Assembly (NCBI RefSeq): GCF_008710745.1
Contig: NZ_VYSA01000001.1
Coordinates: forward strand, 1,240,001 to 1,304,000
Direction: 5' to 3'
Origin: Microbacterium rhizomatis
Lineage (GTDB): Bacteria; Actinomycetota; Actinomycetes; Actinomycetales; Microbacteriaceae
Length of the DNA: 64,000 nucleotides
A program made the position numbers and the translations under genes. Below are positions 26,765-35,402 of this stretch, piece by piece. Numbering within the stretch: position 1 is the first letter of the stretch; every line of letters begins with the position of its first letter. Under the pieces are notes generated by a model that was not told the origin of the DNA, did not search any database, and worked only from the letters and a program-made list of their open reading frames with translations.

Positions 26765-28045
26765 TCACGACTCGACGAACGCGCGCGGCGCGGGGGCAGC
26801 CACCTCGATGGGCGCGGGTGCCGCCGTGGCAGGCACGCGCGTGGGCACCCGCACCAGCCGCATGACCGCCCAGACGAAGAGCACCACGAGCAGTCCGTTG
26901 CGGATGGTCAGCAGCAGCACCGAGAAGGGCTCGGGCCACTTCAGCATCAGGCCGCCGTAGGCGAGCGGGTAGATCGCCTGCGTCATGACGGCGATGCCGA
27001 GGCCGAGCCACGCCGGCTTCCACCACCGTCGCCTGTCGATGACGAGGCCGACCGCGAGCGGTGCCGCGATCCACGAGATGTACTGCGGCGAGCCCACCTT
27101 GTTGAACACGATGAACGCGAGCACCAGGCCGAGCGCGAGCGCGGGGAACAGCGACACGAAGGATGCTCGCCGCCAGGCCTTGAACGCCCCGAGGCCCGCG
27201 ACCGACAGCACGGCGAGGGCGAGCAGCGGCGTCATGATCGCGATCACGACGTTCAGCCCGGGGCCCGTCACCTGGAAGGTGAGCATGTCGGGGTCGTAGT
27301 TGATCGCCGAATCGGGCAGCATGAATGCCGCACGCCACATGTAGAACGTGCTGATCGGCGCCTCGATCTGGAGGCCACGGCCGGTCTGATCGCTGATGAA
27401 CCCGAAGGCGTATGCGCCGCCGCCGGTGACGATCACCGTGCCGAGGGTCACCGCCGACACCGCCACGACCCCGCCGAGGATGGCGAGGCGACGGCGTACC
27501 GCGATGAACGCGGCGGCGATGAGGGCGGCCGGCCAGACCTTGATCCAGGTCGCGATCGCGAGGAGGCTCGCACCCAGCCAGGGGCGCCCGACGAGCCACA
27601 GGCATCCGGCCAGCACGATCGGCACGGTGAAGCCGTCCAGCCGGTAGAGGTGGACGGGGCCCAGGAGCAGGATGAACGCGAGCCAGAACGCCGCGGCGAT
27701 GTTGCGCCCGTTCGAGCGGCCCTTGCCGACCAGCATCGCGAAGGCGAGCGCATCCACGACGGTGACGAGGATCGCCCAGCCGACGATGTAGCCGCCGATC
27801 CAGGCGAACGCCTTGGCGAGCACCATCGGCAGGAGGGCGAGCTGCGGATACACCCACGGCACGGTGAGCCCGACGATGCCGACGTTGTGCCCGTCCAGCA
27901 CGCCGCCGTTGACGGCCGCGGCGGACCAGGGATCGTAGACGAGGTAGACATCGCCCATCGGCGCATTCGGCCACCACCAGCCGAGCATTGCCACGACGAA
28001 ATGCACGACGAGGAATGCGACCCACAGGATGGCACGCTTGGACAC
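26765..28045 (-). CDS. Glycosyltransferase family 87-type polytopic membrane protein
   Basis: The 426-residue protein has about ten membrane segments and the GT-C layout seen in actinobacterial GT87 polyprenyl-phosphate mannosyltransferases: an early acidic pair in the first loop (D-V-Y-L-V-Y-D-P-W), a Y-P-Q-L-A-L-L-P motif and V-F-N-K-V-G-S-P-Q-Y in a later loop. It probably transfers a sugar from a polyprenyl-phosphate donor to an envelope glycolipid. TAGAAT lies six bases before the GTG start. Confidence 0.82.
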   Translation of the reverse strand: MSKRAILWVAFLVVHFVVAMLGWWWPNAPMGDVYLVYDPWSAAAVNGGVLDGHNVGIVGLTVPWVYPQLALLPMVLAKAFAWIGGYIVGWAILVTVVDALAFAMLVGKGRSNGRNIAAAFWLAFILLLGPVHLYRLDGFTVPIVLAGCLWLVGRPWLGASLLAIATWIKVWPAALIAAAFIAVRRRLAILGGVVAVSAVTLGTVIVTGGGAYAFGFISDQTGRGLQIEAPISTFYMWRAAFMLPDSAINYDPDMLTFQVTGPGLNVVIAIMTPLLALAVLSVAGLGAFKAWRRASFVSLFPALALGLVLAFIVFNKVGSPQYISWIAAPLAVGLVIDRRRWWKPAWLGLGIAVMTQAIYPLAYGGLMLKWPEPFSVLLLTIRNGLLVVLFVWAVMRLVRVPTRVPATAAPAPIEVAAPAPRAFVES

Positions 28046-28111
28046 CTGGCGATTCTACCGGGCGACGTATGCCGCTTCCGTTTCCATTGCCTGTGAGGAC
28101 CGTGCGGATCC

Positions 28112-28978
28112 TCAGCGCGCGGCGAGGGCCTCCGCCACCGCGATCGGCAGATGCACTGCGACGTCCAGCGCCGTGATCGGCCCTGCCTGATACTCCGACA
28201 GACCGGCAGCCGAGGCCGCGGCCGTGCCCGCACGACCGTGCAGCCACGCGGCGGTCGCGGCGACCTCCGCGAGCCGGTGGCCGCCGCGCAGGGCGCTGCC
28301 CGCAGCGCCCTGAGCCGCCAGCACGGCGCCGAGCGCACCCGCCAGCACGTCGCCCGTACCGGCGGTCGAGAGCCACGGCGTCCCGTTCTCGACGCGGGTC
28401 GACCAGCCGTCGGGGGCTGCCACGATCGTCACAGCACCCTTCAACAGGACGGTCGCCCCGAGCGCGGCCGCGGACTGCAGAGCGGATGCCTCGCGCTCGG
28501 CGTCGTCGGCATCCCCCGGCACCGCCTCCAGCTCCAGTGCCGCCCGTAGCCGATCGTGCTCACGGCCGTGGGGGCTGACGATGATCGGCGCGGCCGCCCC
28601 CACGGCGAGCTCCAGCGCCCCGGCGTCCACGACGACGGGAATGCTGCCGGCGAGCAGCTCGCGCAGCGCAGAGGTCTCGGCATCCGTCCGCTCGTGGGAA
28701 TCCGTGCCGGATCCCACGACCCACGCCTGCACCCGCCCCTCGACGGTGACCGTCTCGGGCCGGCGCGCGAGGACGAGCGAGGTGGCCCGTTCGGGCCCGA
28801 GGTAACGCACCATCCCGGCTCCGGCTCGCCATGCCGCCTCGACCCCGAGGACGGCGGCTCCGGGGTAGGAGGTGGATCCGGTGCGCAGGCCCACCACGCC
28901 GCGGGAATACTTGTCGTCGGCTGCGGTTGGCTCACGGAGGACGCTCGCCGCGTCCTTCGCCGTCCACCGCTGGGTCAC
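28112..28978 (-). CDS. nnrD: ADP-dependent NAD(P)H-hydrate dehydratase
   Basis: NnrD repairs hydrated NAD(P)H. The 288-residue ribokinase-like protein has the family patterns D-K-Y-S-R-G-V-V-G-L-R-T-G-S, Y-P-G-A-A-V-L-G and N-G-T-P-W-L-S-T-A-G-T-G-D-V-L-A-G, the last with the catalytic Asp. The epimerase domain found fused in many bacteria is absent, so this is the stand-alone form. TATCGT ends six bases before the GTG; the promoter region is shared with the divergent old yellow enzyme gene 26 bp away. Confidence 0.92.
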   Translation of the reverse strand: MTQRWTAKDAASVLREPTAADDKYSRGVVGLRTGSTSYPGAAVLGVEAAWRAGAGMVRYLGPERATSLVLARRPETVTVEGRVQAWVVGSGTDSHERTDAETSALRELLAGSIPVVVDAGALELAVGAAAPIIVSPHGREHDRLRAALELEAVPGDADDAEREASALQSAAALGATVLLKGAVTIVAAPDGWSTRVENGTPWLSTAGTGDVLAGALGAVLAAQGAAGSALRGGHRLAEVAATAAWLHGRAGTAAASAAGLSEYQAGPITALDVAVHLPIAVAEALAAR

Positions 28979-29004
28979 ACGCCCACGATAGCTGGAGCGT
29001 TCGC

Positions 29005-30075
29005 ATGAGCATCCTCTTCTCGCCCCTCACTCTGCGCGGTGTCACCGCACGCAACCGACTGTGGGTGGCGCCGATGTGCCAGTACAGCGCCGTCGACGGC
29101 GTGCCGCAGGAGTGGCACCACACCCACCTCGCACAATTCGCCTCCGGCGGAGCGGGCATCGTGATCGCCGAGGCGACGGCGGTCTCGCCCCAGGGTCGGA
29201 TCTCGCCCGAGGACGTCGGGATCTGGAACGACGCGCAGCGCGAGGCGTGGCGACCGATCACCGCGGCGATCCGTTCGCGCGGCGCGGTGGCGGGCGTGCA
29301 GCTGGCCCACGCGGGCCGCAAGGCGTCGACGTGGTCGCCGTTCTCCGGCGAGCGCGGATCGGTGCCGGCCGAGTCGGGCGGATGGACCGCGGTGGCCCCA
29401 TCGGCCGTCGCCTTCGACGGCTACGCCGAGCCGGTCGCCCTCGATGCCGCGGGCATCGACGGCGTCGTGGCCGACTTCGCCGCCGCCGCGGTGCGTGCGG
29501 TCGAGGCCGGATTCCAGGTGCTCGAGATCCACGCCGCCCACGGCTACCTCCTCCACCAATTCCTCTCGCCGCTGTCGAACCTCCGCACCGACGAGTACGG
29601 CGGCTCGCTCGAGAACCGCGCCCGGCTGATTCTGCGGGTCGTGACGGCGGTGCGGGATGCCGCGCCCGAGGCACCCCTGTTCGTGCGGTTCTCCGCCACC
29701 GACTGGGCCGACGGCGGTTTGACCGTCGACGAGGTCGCCACGGTCGCCGGTTGGGCGCGTGACGCCGGCGCGGACTTCTTCGACATCTCCAGCGGCGGGC
29801 TCGTCGCCCACCAGCAGATCGCCGTGGGTCCCGGCTACCAGGTGGCTCTGGCCGCCCGGGTGCGCGAGGCCGGCATGCCGGTGAGCGCGGTCGGTCTGAT
29901 CACCGATGCGGCACAGGCCGAGCAGATCCTGGCCGACGGCGACGCGGATGCGATCATGGCCGCACGGGAGTGGCTCCGCGATCCGCACTTCGCCCTCCGC
30001 GCGGCGGCCGAGCTCGGCGACGACATCGATTACTGGCCCAAGCAGTACGAGCGGGCCAAGCGCCGCGCCGCCTGA
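29005..30075 (+). CDS. NADH:flavin oxidoreductase, YqjM-class old yellow enzyme
   Basis: The 356-residue FMN-dependent ene-reductase has the YqjM-type N-terminus with A-P-M-C-Q-Y (Cys near residue 25 tunes the flavin), H-A-G-R-K near residue 100, the active-site H-A-A-H-G-Y-L-L-H-Q-F, and S-N-x-R-x-D-E-Y-G-G-S. It reduces activated alkenes; the natural substrate is unknown. TGGAGCG precedes the ATG, which lies 58 codons inside a longer open frame that runs antisense into nnrD. Confidence 0.93.
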   Translation: MSILFSPLTLRGVTARNRLWVAPMCQYSAVDGVPQEWHHTHLAQFASGGAGIVIAEATAVSPQGRISPEDVGIWNDAQREAWRPITAAIRSRGAVAGVQLAHAGRKASTWSPFSGERGSVPAESGGWTAVAPSAVAFDGYAEPVALDAAGIDGVVADFAAAAVRAVEAGFQVLEIHAAHGYLLHQFLSPLSNLRTDEYGGSLENRARLILRVVTAVRDAAPEAPLFVRFSATDWADGGLTVDEVATVAGWARDAGADFFDISSGGLVAHQQIAVGPGYQVALAARVREAGMPVSAVGLITDAAQAEQILADGDADAIMAAREWLRDPHFALRAAAELGDDIDYWPKQYERAKRRAA

Positions 30076-30091
30076 CCCGCTCGGCCGGGGC

Positions 30092-31150
30092 TCAGCGCCG
30101 GCCGCGCCGTGTGGCGTCCTGCACCTCGCCGACGAGCTCCTCGATGATGTCCTCGAGGAACAGCACGGCGGTCGTCCGTCCTTCCTGGTCGCGCACCTGC
30201 GCGAGGTGGCGACCCGCGCGACGCATGAGCGCGAGCGCGTCCTCCAGGTCGGTCGTGTCCATCACCGGCACCATCTGATGGATGCGCTTGGGCGCGATGC
30301 GCCGGACCACGTCGGCCTCGCTCCGCGATCCTTCGGCGGCGCGGAGGATGTCTTTCAGGTGCACGTAGCCGACCGGTTCGCCCCCGGCATCCACGATCAC
30401 GTAGCGCGAGAATCCGTGCGTCGCGACAGCGCGCTCGATCTCGTCCGGCGTGGTCGATTCGGGCAGCGTCACCAGGTCGGCGAGCGGGACCGCCACCTCT
30501 CCTGCCTTCTTGTCGCTGAACTCGACGGCCGCCGCCACCGTACCGGCGGCGTCGTCCAGCACGCCCTCGATGCGCGATTGATTGACGATCGTCGCGACTT
30601 CCTCGAGGGTGAACGTCGAGGCCGCCTCGTCCTTCGGCTCCACGCGGAACAGCCGCAGGATGCTGTTGGCGACCCAGTTGAGGGCGACGATGACCGGGTG
30701 GAACACGCGCGAGACCCACACCAGCGGCGTCGCCAGCATCAGCACGGCGCGGTCGGGGACCGAGAACGCGAGGTTCTTGGGCACCATCTCGCCGAACACG
30801 ACGTGGAGATACGAGACGAGCAGGAGAGCCACGATGAACGCGATCACGTCGACCGTGGTCTCCGCCAGGCCCGTCAGGCCGAGCGGTCCGGCGAGAAGGT
30901 GGTGGATCGCAGGTTCGGACACGTTCAGGATCAGCAGCGAGCAGATGGTGATGCCGAGCTGACTCGTCGCGAGCATCAGGGTCGCGTGCTCCATCGCGTA
31001 CAGCGCGGTCTTCGCGGAGCGCGAGCCCTTCTCCGCGAGGGGCTCGATCTGCGATCGGCGCGCGGAGATGACTGCGAACTCGGCGCCGACGAAGAACGCG
31101 TTGAAGGCCAGGAGGACGACCAGCCAGGCGATTCCGGCCCAGTCACTCAT
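30092..31150 (-). CDS. CNNM/CorC-type transporter with CBS pair (second of two)
   Basis: The 352-residue protein has a CNNM (DUF21) domain with an N-terminal helix and three more membrane segments (L-L-A-F-N-A-F-F-V-G-A-E-F-A-V-I-S-A-R-R, a typical start), the G-E-M-V-P-K-N motif, then a CBS pair from about residue 200. Members export or regulate magnesium and other divalent cations. The ATG start overlaps the upstream paralogue by 8 bp. The C-terminal transporter-associated domain is shorter than in its neighbour. Confidence 0.88.
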   Translation of the reverse strand: MSDWAGIAWLVVLLAFNAFFVGAEFAVISARRSQIEPLAEKGSRSAKTALYAMEHATLMLATSQLGITICSLLILNVSEPAIHHLLAGPLGLTGLAETTVDVIAFIVALLLVSYLHVVFGEMVPKNLAFSVPDRAVLMLATPLVWVSRVFHPVIVALNWVANSILRLFRVEPKDEAASTFTLEEVATIVNQSRIEGVLDDAAGTVAAAVEFSDKKAGEVAVPLADLVTLPESTTPDEIERAVATHGFSRYVIVDAGGEPVGYVHLKDILRAAEGSRSEADVVRRIAPKRIHQMVPVMDTTDLEDALALMRRAGRHLAQVRDQEGRTTAVLFLEDIIEELVGEVQDATRRGRR

Positions 31151-32495
31151 CGCGCGCACCCTTCTGCGACGAGGCGGCGTTCCCGGCGCGGGTCGCCGGC
31201 GAATCCACCGCGGCCGGAGTGAACGCGACGCGCTCGACGCGGCGCCCCGTCATGCGCTGGACGGTCAGCGTGCCGTCCTCGATCTCGACCGTGTCGCCCA
31301 CCGCGGGGATGCGCTCGAGCACGCTCATCAGGTACCCGCCGACGGTGTCGTAGACATCGCCCTCCGGGACGCGGATGCCGGTGCGGTCGAGGATCTCGTC
31401 AGGTCGCAGGTCGCCGGGCATCGTGAGCGAGCCCTCGGCACGGACGATTCCGGCGCGCCGGCGGTCATGTTCGTCCAGCACTTCGCCCACGATCTCCTCG
31501 ACCAGGTCCTCGAGCGTCACGACGCCGGCCGTGCCCCCGTACTCGTCGACGACGATCCCCATCTGGTAGCCGCGGGCGCGCAGTTCGGTGAGCAGGGTGT
31601 CGAGGTGGACTGCCTCGGGGATGCGGAGGGGTTCGGTCGCCAGCGCCGCGGCGGGAACGTCCGGCCGGCGGTCGCGCGGCACGCTCACGGCGGCTTTGAG
31701 GTGAACGATGCCCAGGATGTCGTCCATGTCGTCGCCGTAGACGGGGAACCGGCTGTGCCCCGTCCGACGCGCGAGCTGGATCACGTCGTCGGCCGAGTCG
31801 TCCGCGGCCAGAGCGTGCACGCTCGGGCGGGGCGTCATCACGTCGGCGGCGCTCAGGCGCGAGAAGGTCAGGCTGCGGTCGAGGAGCGAGGCCGTGTCTT
31901 CCTCGAGCACGCCGGCGCTCGCGGATCGGCGCACGAGGCTGGAGAGCTCCTCGGCCGTGCGAGCGCCCGACAGCTCCTCCTTGGGCTCGACGCCGAGCAG
32001 CCGGAGGACACCGTTGGCACTGCCGTTGAGGACGGTGATCGCCGGCCGGAACACGGCGGTGAACCCGACCTGGAACGGCATGACGAACTTCGCGGCCTGA
32101 CGAGGCAACGCGAGCGCGAAGTTCTTCGGCACGAGTTCGCCGAGGATCATCGACAGCACCGTGGCGATCGTGATGCCGATGAACACCGCGAGCGGCGAGA
32201 CCAGGCTCTCGGGGAAGGACCACGCGACGAACACCGGGCGGAGCAGGCTCGAGATCGCCGGCTCCATCGTGTAGCCGGTCAGGAGCGTCGTCAGCGTGAT
32301 GCCGAGCTGCGCGCTGGACAGATGCGTCGAGGTGATCTTGAGAGCGGCGATCGTCAGGGCGAGTCGCGTCTCGCCTCTGTCGCGACGCGCTTCCAGATCG
32401 GCGCGATCGAGATTGACGAGCGCGAATTCGCTCGCCACGAACAGGCCGGTACCCACGGTGAGGAGAAGCCCCACTCCGAGCATGACGTACTCCAT
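31143..32495 (-). CDS. CNNM/CorC-type transporter with CBS pair and CorC-HlyC domain (first of two)
   Basis: The 450-residue protein has the CNNM membrane domain ([11 protein letters not shown], then G-E-L-V-P-K-N), a CBS pair (V-M-T-P-R-P-S near residue 220, and a D-I-L-G-I-V-H-L-K repeat) and a C-terminal CorC_HlyC domain ([16 protein letters not shown]). It forms an operon with its smaller paralogue, the usual actinobacterial tandem pair. A GTG directly before the chosen ATG is an alternative start. The start faces the GH76 gene across a motif-rich 175-bp region. Confidence 0.9.
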   Translation of the reverse strand: MEYVMLGVGLLLTVGTGLFVASEFALVNLDRADLEARRDRGETRLALTIAALKITSTHLSSAQLGITLTTLLTGYTMEPAISSLLRPVFVAWSFPESLVSPLAVFIGITIATVLSMILGELVPKNFALALPRQAAKFVMPFQVGFTAVFRPAITVLNGSANGVLRLLGVEPKEELSGARTAEELSSLVRRSASAGVLEEDTASLLDRSLTFSRLSAADVMTPRPSVHALAADDSADDVIQLARRTGHSRFPVYGDDMDDILGIVHLKAAVSVPRDRRPDVPAAALATEPLRIPEAVHLDTLLTELRARGYQMGIVVDEYGGTAGVVTLEDLVEEIVGEVLDEHDRRRAGIVRAEGSLTMPGDLRPDEILDRTGIRVPEGDVYDTVGGYLMSVLERIPAVGDTVEIEDGTLTVQRMTGRRVERVAFTPAAVDSPATRAGNAASSQKGARDE

Positions 32496-32588
32496 CACGC
32501 ATCCCCCCCTTCGCGGGAGGTTCGGCAGTGGGGCGGGCGTCTACTGGGAGGGTCGTCCATCGTGCCGTCCAGTCTACGGCAGAGCTCC

Positions 32589-32664
32589 CGTCGGAGGATC
32601 GACCCTTCGTCGGATGGATTCGCCGCCGATCCTCCGACGATCCTGCGATCCTCCGACGGAGGAT
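32589..32664. promoter_or_regulatory. Cluster of inverted CGATCCTCCGACG motifs, candidate operator for the GH76-type gene
   Basis: CGTCGGAGGATCG at 32589-32601 recurs in inverted orientation as CGATCCTCCGACG at 32627-32639 and again at 32646-32658, all perfect. A shorter CGTCGGATGG lies at 32608. The last copy extends into the palindrome ATCCTCC-GAC-GGAGGAT (about 32648-32664), which covers the GH76 ribosome-binding site. A cooperative repressor or an RNA hairpin over the start would both fit. Confidence 0.6.
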
Positions 32665-32670
32665 GGGGGC

Positions 32671-33798
32671 ATGCCTGACCTCGAGCCCTGGAACGATCGC
32701 GCCGCTGCGGCCGAGTACGCGGTGCTGTCGCGGTACGTGCGACGCGTCGGGCCGCTGGCCGCGGCCCGGGCGCACTGGCCGGCCCGCACCGGGGTCGCCG
32801 GCGTCTCCGACGAGGTGCGCGTATGGCACTACTGGTGGCACGCGCACCTGATCCACTGCGCGGCGGATGCCGCACGCCATCGTCCATCGCCCGGCAGGCG
32901 CGCGCGCATCGAGAGCCTCGCCCGCGGGGTCGCGGTGAGGACGGCGGGGCGGTGGGTGAACAGGTTCTACGACGACATCGCGTGGATGGGCGTTGCCCTG
33001 CAGAGCGCCGCGCCCCGATCGCGCGCGGGCGCGGTCGCGCGCATCGCCGACCGGCTCGTCCGGGGCATCGATCCCCGCGTCGGCGCACTCCCCTGGCATG
33101 TCGGCAGCGATCTCTACAACGCGCCCGCGAACGGGCCGGCCGCGATCCTGCTCGCGCGCATCGGAGCGGCTGCCCCCGCGCGGCGACTGGCCGGGTGGAT
33201 GGCTGCCACGCTGGACGATCCGGTCACCGGCCTCGTGCGCGACGGCCTCGAAGGGGGCCCCGGCGGCTCCGTGAGGCCGGCGATCTACAGCTACAACCAG
33301 GGTGTCGCGATCGGTGCGGCGCTTGCACTCGCGGACGCGCCCGACGCGCTCGATCGGACAGCGCAGCGGGGTCGCGCGGCTGCGCTGATCGCGGCCGTGC
33401 GCTCGTGGTGCGATGAGGATCTGATCCCCCCGACGGGCGGTGGCGACGGTGGCCTGTTCGCCGGCATCCTCTGCCGCTACCTCTCCGAAGCTGCGGTCGC
33501 GATGCGTGATGACGGGGAGAGAGGGGATGCCGCCGCATCCGCCCGCCGCCTGGTCCTGGCCAACGCTCGTGCGCTCTGGGACGGCAGATCCGAGGTGGAC
33601 GGCCGTCCGTTCTTCTCGGCGGACCCTCGACGCCCTGCGGTCGTACCGGCCGGACCGTCGCGCCCGCGTCGCGCGGATGGTGGCGCGACCGCCGGCCACG
33701 ACCATCCGGACGGCGATCTTTCGGTGCAGCTCTCGGCGTGGATGACGCTCGAAGCTGCCGTGACCGTCACCGCGGCGGCGGGGAAGGTCACCAGCTGA
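32671..33798 (+). CDS. Glycoside hydrolase family 76-type protein
   Basis: The 375-residue protein resembles GH76 alpha-1,6-mannanases: W-H-A-H-L-I near residue 55, the paired acidic residues in F-Y-D-D-I-A-W where the catalytic Asp pair lies, Y-S-Y-N-Q-G-V-A-I-G-A and G-G-D-G-G-L-F-A-G-I. There is no signal peptide, so it acts in the cytoplasm or leaves by another route, unusual for a glycanase. GGAGG precedes the ATG. The 3' end overlaps the convergent guaB1 gene by 11 bp. Confidence 0.8.
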   Translation: MPDLEPWNDRAAAAEYAVLSRYVRRVGPLAAARAHWPARTGVAGVSDEVRVWHYWWHAHLIHCAADAARHRPSPGRRARIESLARGVAVRTAGRWVNRFYDDIAWMGVALQSAAPRSRAGAVARIADRLVRGIDPRVGALPWHVGSDLYNAPANGPAAILLARIGAAAPARRLAGWMAATLDDPVTGLVRDGLEGGPGGSVRPAIYSYNQGVAIGAALALADAPDALDRTAQRGRAAALIAAVRSWCDEDLIPPTGGGDGGLFAGILCRYLSEAAVAMRDDGERGDAAASARRLVLANARALWDGRSEVDGRPFFSADPRRPAVVPAGPSRPRRADGGATAGHDHPDGDLSVQLSAWMTLEAAVTVTAAAGKVTS

Positions 33799-35245
33799 CC
33801 GGGAGCGCCTTCCCCTCTTCGTAGCCCGCGGCGGACTGCAGTCCCACGCGGGCCCGGTCGTGGAATTCCGCGACGGTCGCCGCCCCGGCGTAGGTGAAGG
33901 ACGAACGGACGCCCGAGGTGATCATGTCGATGAGGTCCTCGAGGCCCGGCCGCAGCGGATCGAGGTAGATCTTCGACGAGGAGATGCCCTCGGCGAAGAG
34001 CTCTTTGCGGGCGAGCTCGTAGGGATCGAGTCGCCCGAAGCGCGCGTGCACCGCCTTGGTCGATGCCATCCCCCATGACTCCTTGTAGAGCCGGCCCGCG
34101 TCGTCGACCTGCAGCTCTCCCGGCGACTCGATCGTGCCGGCGAACCACGAGCCGATCATGATGGATGCCGCGCCCGCCGCGAGCGCGAGCGCCACGTCGC
34201 GGGGGTAGCGCACCCCGCCGTCGGCCCAGACGTGGGCGCCCATGATCCTGGCGGCCTCGGCCGTCTCCAGCACCGCGGAGAACTGCGGCCGCCCCACCGC
34301 GGTCATCATGCGCGTCGTGCACATCGCGCCGGGTCCGACGCCGACCTTCAGGATGTCGGCTCCCGCGGAGACGAGGTCGTGCACGCCTTCGGCGGTGACG
34401 ATGTTGCCGGCCACGAGCGGGATGCCGAGCTCCAGCGACGACACCGCCTGCAGGGCGCGCAGCATCCCGTCCTGGTGTCCGTGCGCGGTGTCCAGGACGA
34501 GCACGTCGACGCCGGCCGCGGCGAGCGCACGGGCCTTGGCCTGCACGTCCCCGTTGATGCCGACCGCGGCGGCCACGATGAGGCGACCGGAGGAATCGAC
34601 GGCGGGGCGATACAGGGTCGTGCGCAGGGCGCTGCGCCGCGACAGCGTTCCCACGACGAACCCGTGGTGCAGCACGCACACGGTCTCGGCGTCGGCGCCG
34701 ACGATCAGGTCGAACGCGTGCCGCGCGCTCTCCACGTCGTCCGCGTCGATCGACGCGGTCCGTCCGCGGGCGAGATCGCCCAGCCGAGCGTCCGGCAGGG
34801 CCGTGCCCAGCCGCGCCGCGGGAACGATGCCCTGGACGTCGTCTATCGAGAGCGGGCCGCCGCCGGCATCGGCGATGACGATCCCGTGCCCTTCACTGGC
34901 GGGGAGGAGACGCGCCGCCTCGGCGACGGTCGCCTCAGGGGGGAGGATGACCGGCGTGTCCCACGGCACGGGCTGATCCTTGACCCATCGGATCGCCGCA
35001 TCCAGCTCCTGCAGCGGCATGTCCTGCGGCAGCACGCCCAGTCCGCCGCGACGAGCGAGGGTGGCGGCGAGCCGCGGACCGGTGACCGAGTTCATGTTCG
35101 CCGAGACGAGGGGGATGCTGGCGGCCGTGCCGTCGCGGGGTGACAGGTCGACGTCGAGCCTGCTGGTGACCGCCGATCGCCGGGGCACGAGGAACACGTC
35201 GGAATAGGTCAGGTCGACGTCGGGCTGGTCTCCGTAGAACTCCAC
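33788..35245 (-). CDS. guaB1: GuaB1-type IMP dehydrogenase-related protein (probable GMP reductase)
   Basis: The 485-residue (beta/alpha)8 protein starts V-E-F-Y-G-D-Q-P-D-V-D-L-T-Y-S-D-V-F-L, has two CBS-like stretches (about 95-215) inserted in the barrel, and the catalytic loop G-V-G-P-G-A-M-C-T-T-R. Its close resemblance to mycobacterial GuaB1, reported as a GMP reductase, makes conversion of GMP to IMP more likely than IMP oxidation. The GTG start is chosen because it aligns with that family and because TACCTT lies six bases upstream; an ATG eight codons earlier (35269) is the alternative. Confidence 0.88.
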   Translation of the reverse strand: MEFYGDQPDVDLTYSDVFLVPRRSAVTSRLDVDLSPRDGTAASIPLVSANMNSVTGPRLAATLARRGGLGVLPQDMPLQELDAAIRWVKDQPVPWDTPVILPPEATVAEAARLLPASEGHGIVIADAGGGPLSIDDVQGIVPAARLGTALPDARLGDLARGRTASIDADDVESARHAFDLIVGADAETVCVLHHGFVVGTLSRRSALRTTLYRPAVDSSGRLIVAAAVGINGDVQAKARALAAAGVDVLVLDTAHGHQDGMLRALQAVSSLELGIPLVAGNIVTAEGVHDLVSAGADILKVGVGPGAMCTTRMMTAVGRPQFSAVLETAEAARIMGAHVWADGGVRYPRDVALALAAGAASIMIGSWFAGTIESPGELQVDDAGRLYKESWGMASTKAVHARFGRLDPYELARKELFAEGISSSKIYLDPLRPGLEDLIDMITSGVRSSFTYAGAATVAEFHDRARVGLQSAAGYEEGKALPVSW

Positions 35246-35315
35246 CTTTCTAAGGTAACCATTCGCCATCGACCGCGGGGGCGACGGCGCGACCGGCGGT
35301 GGGCCTGCCAGACTG

Positions 35316-35328
35316 GGTTAGGCTTAAC
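35316..35328 (+). promoter_or_regulatory. GTTA-N4-TAAC dyad upstream of the 2-oxoglutarate enzyme gene
   Basis: GGTTAGGCTTAAC contains the inverted repeat GTTA-GGCT-TAAC. It shares GGTTAGGC with the iron-box-like site before the SIP gene and partly matches the DtxR/IdeR consensus. It lies 75 bp upstream of the GTG start, in the shared region with divergent guaB1. It could instead form part of a vegetative promoter. Confidence 0.35.
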
Positions 35329-35402
35329 TGTTGTGCGCGTGGGTCGCACCCAAACCCCGCGTTTTCTCCAGAATCATCATCGATGAAAGCAGGCGATCGG
35401 GC

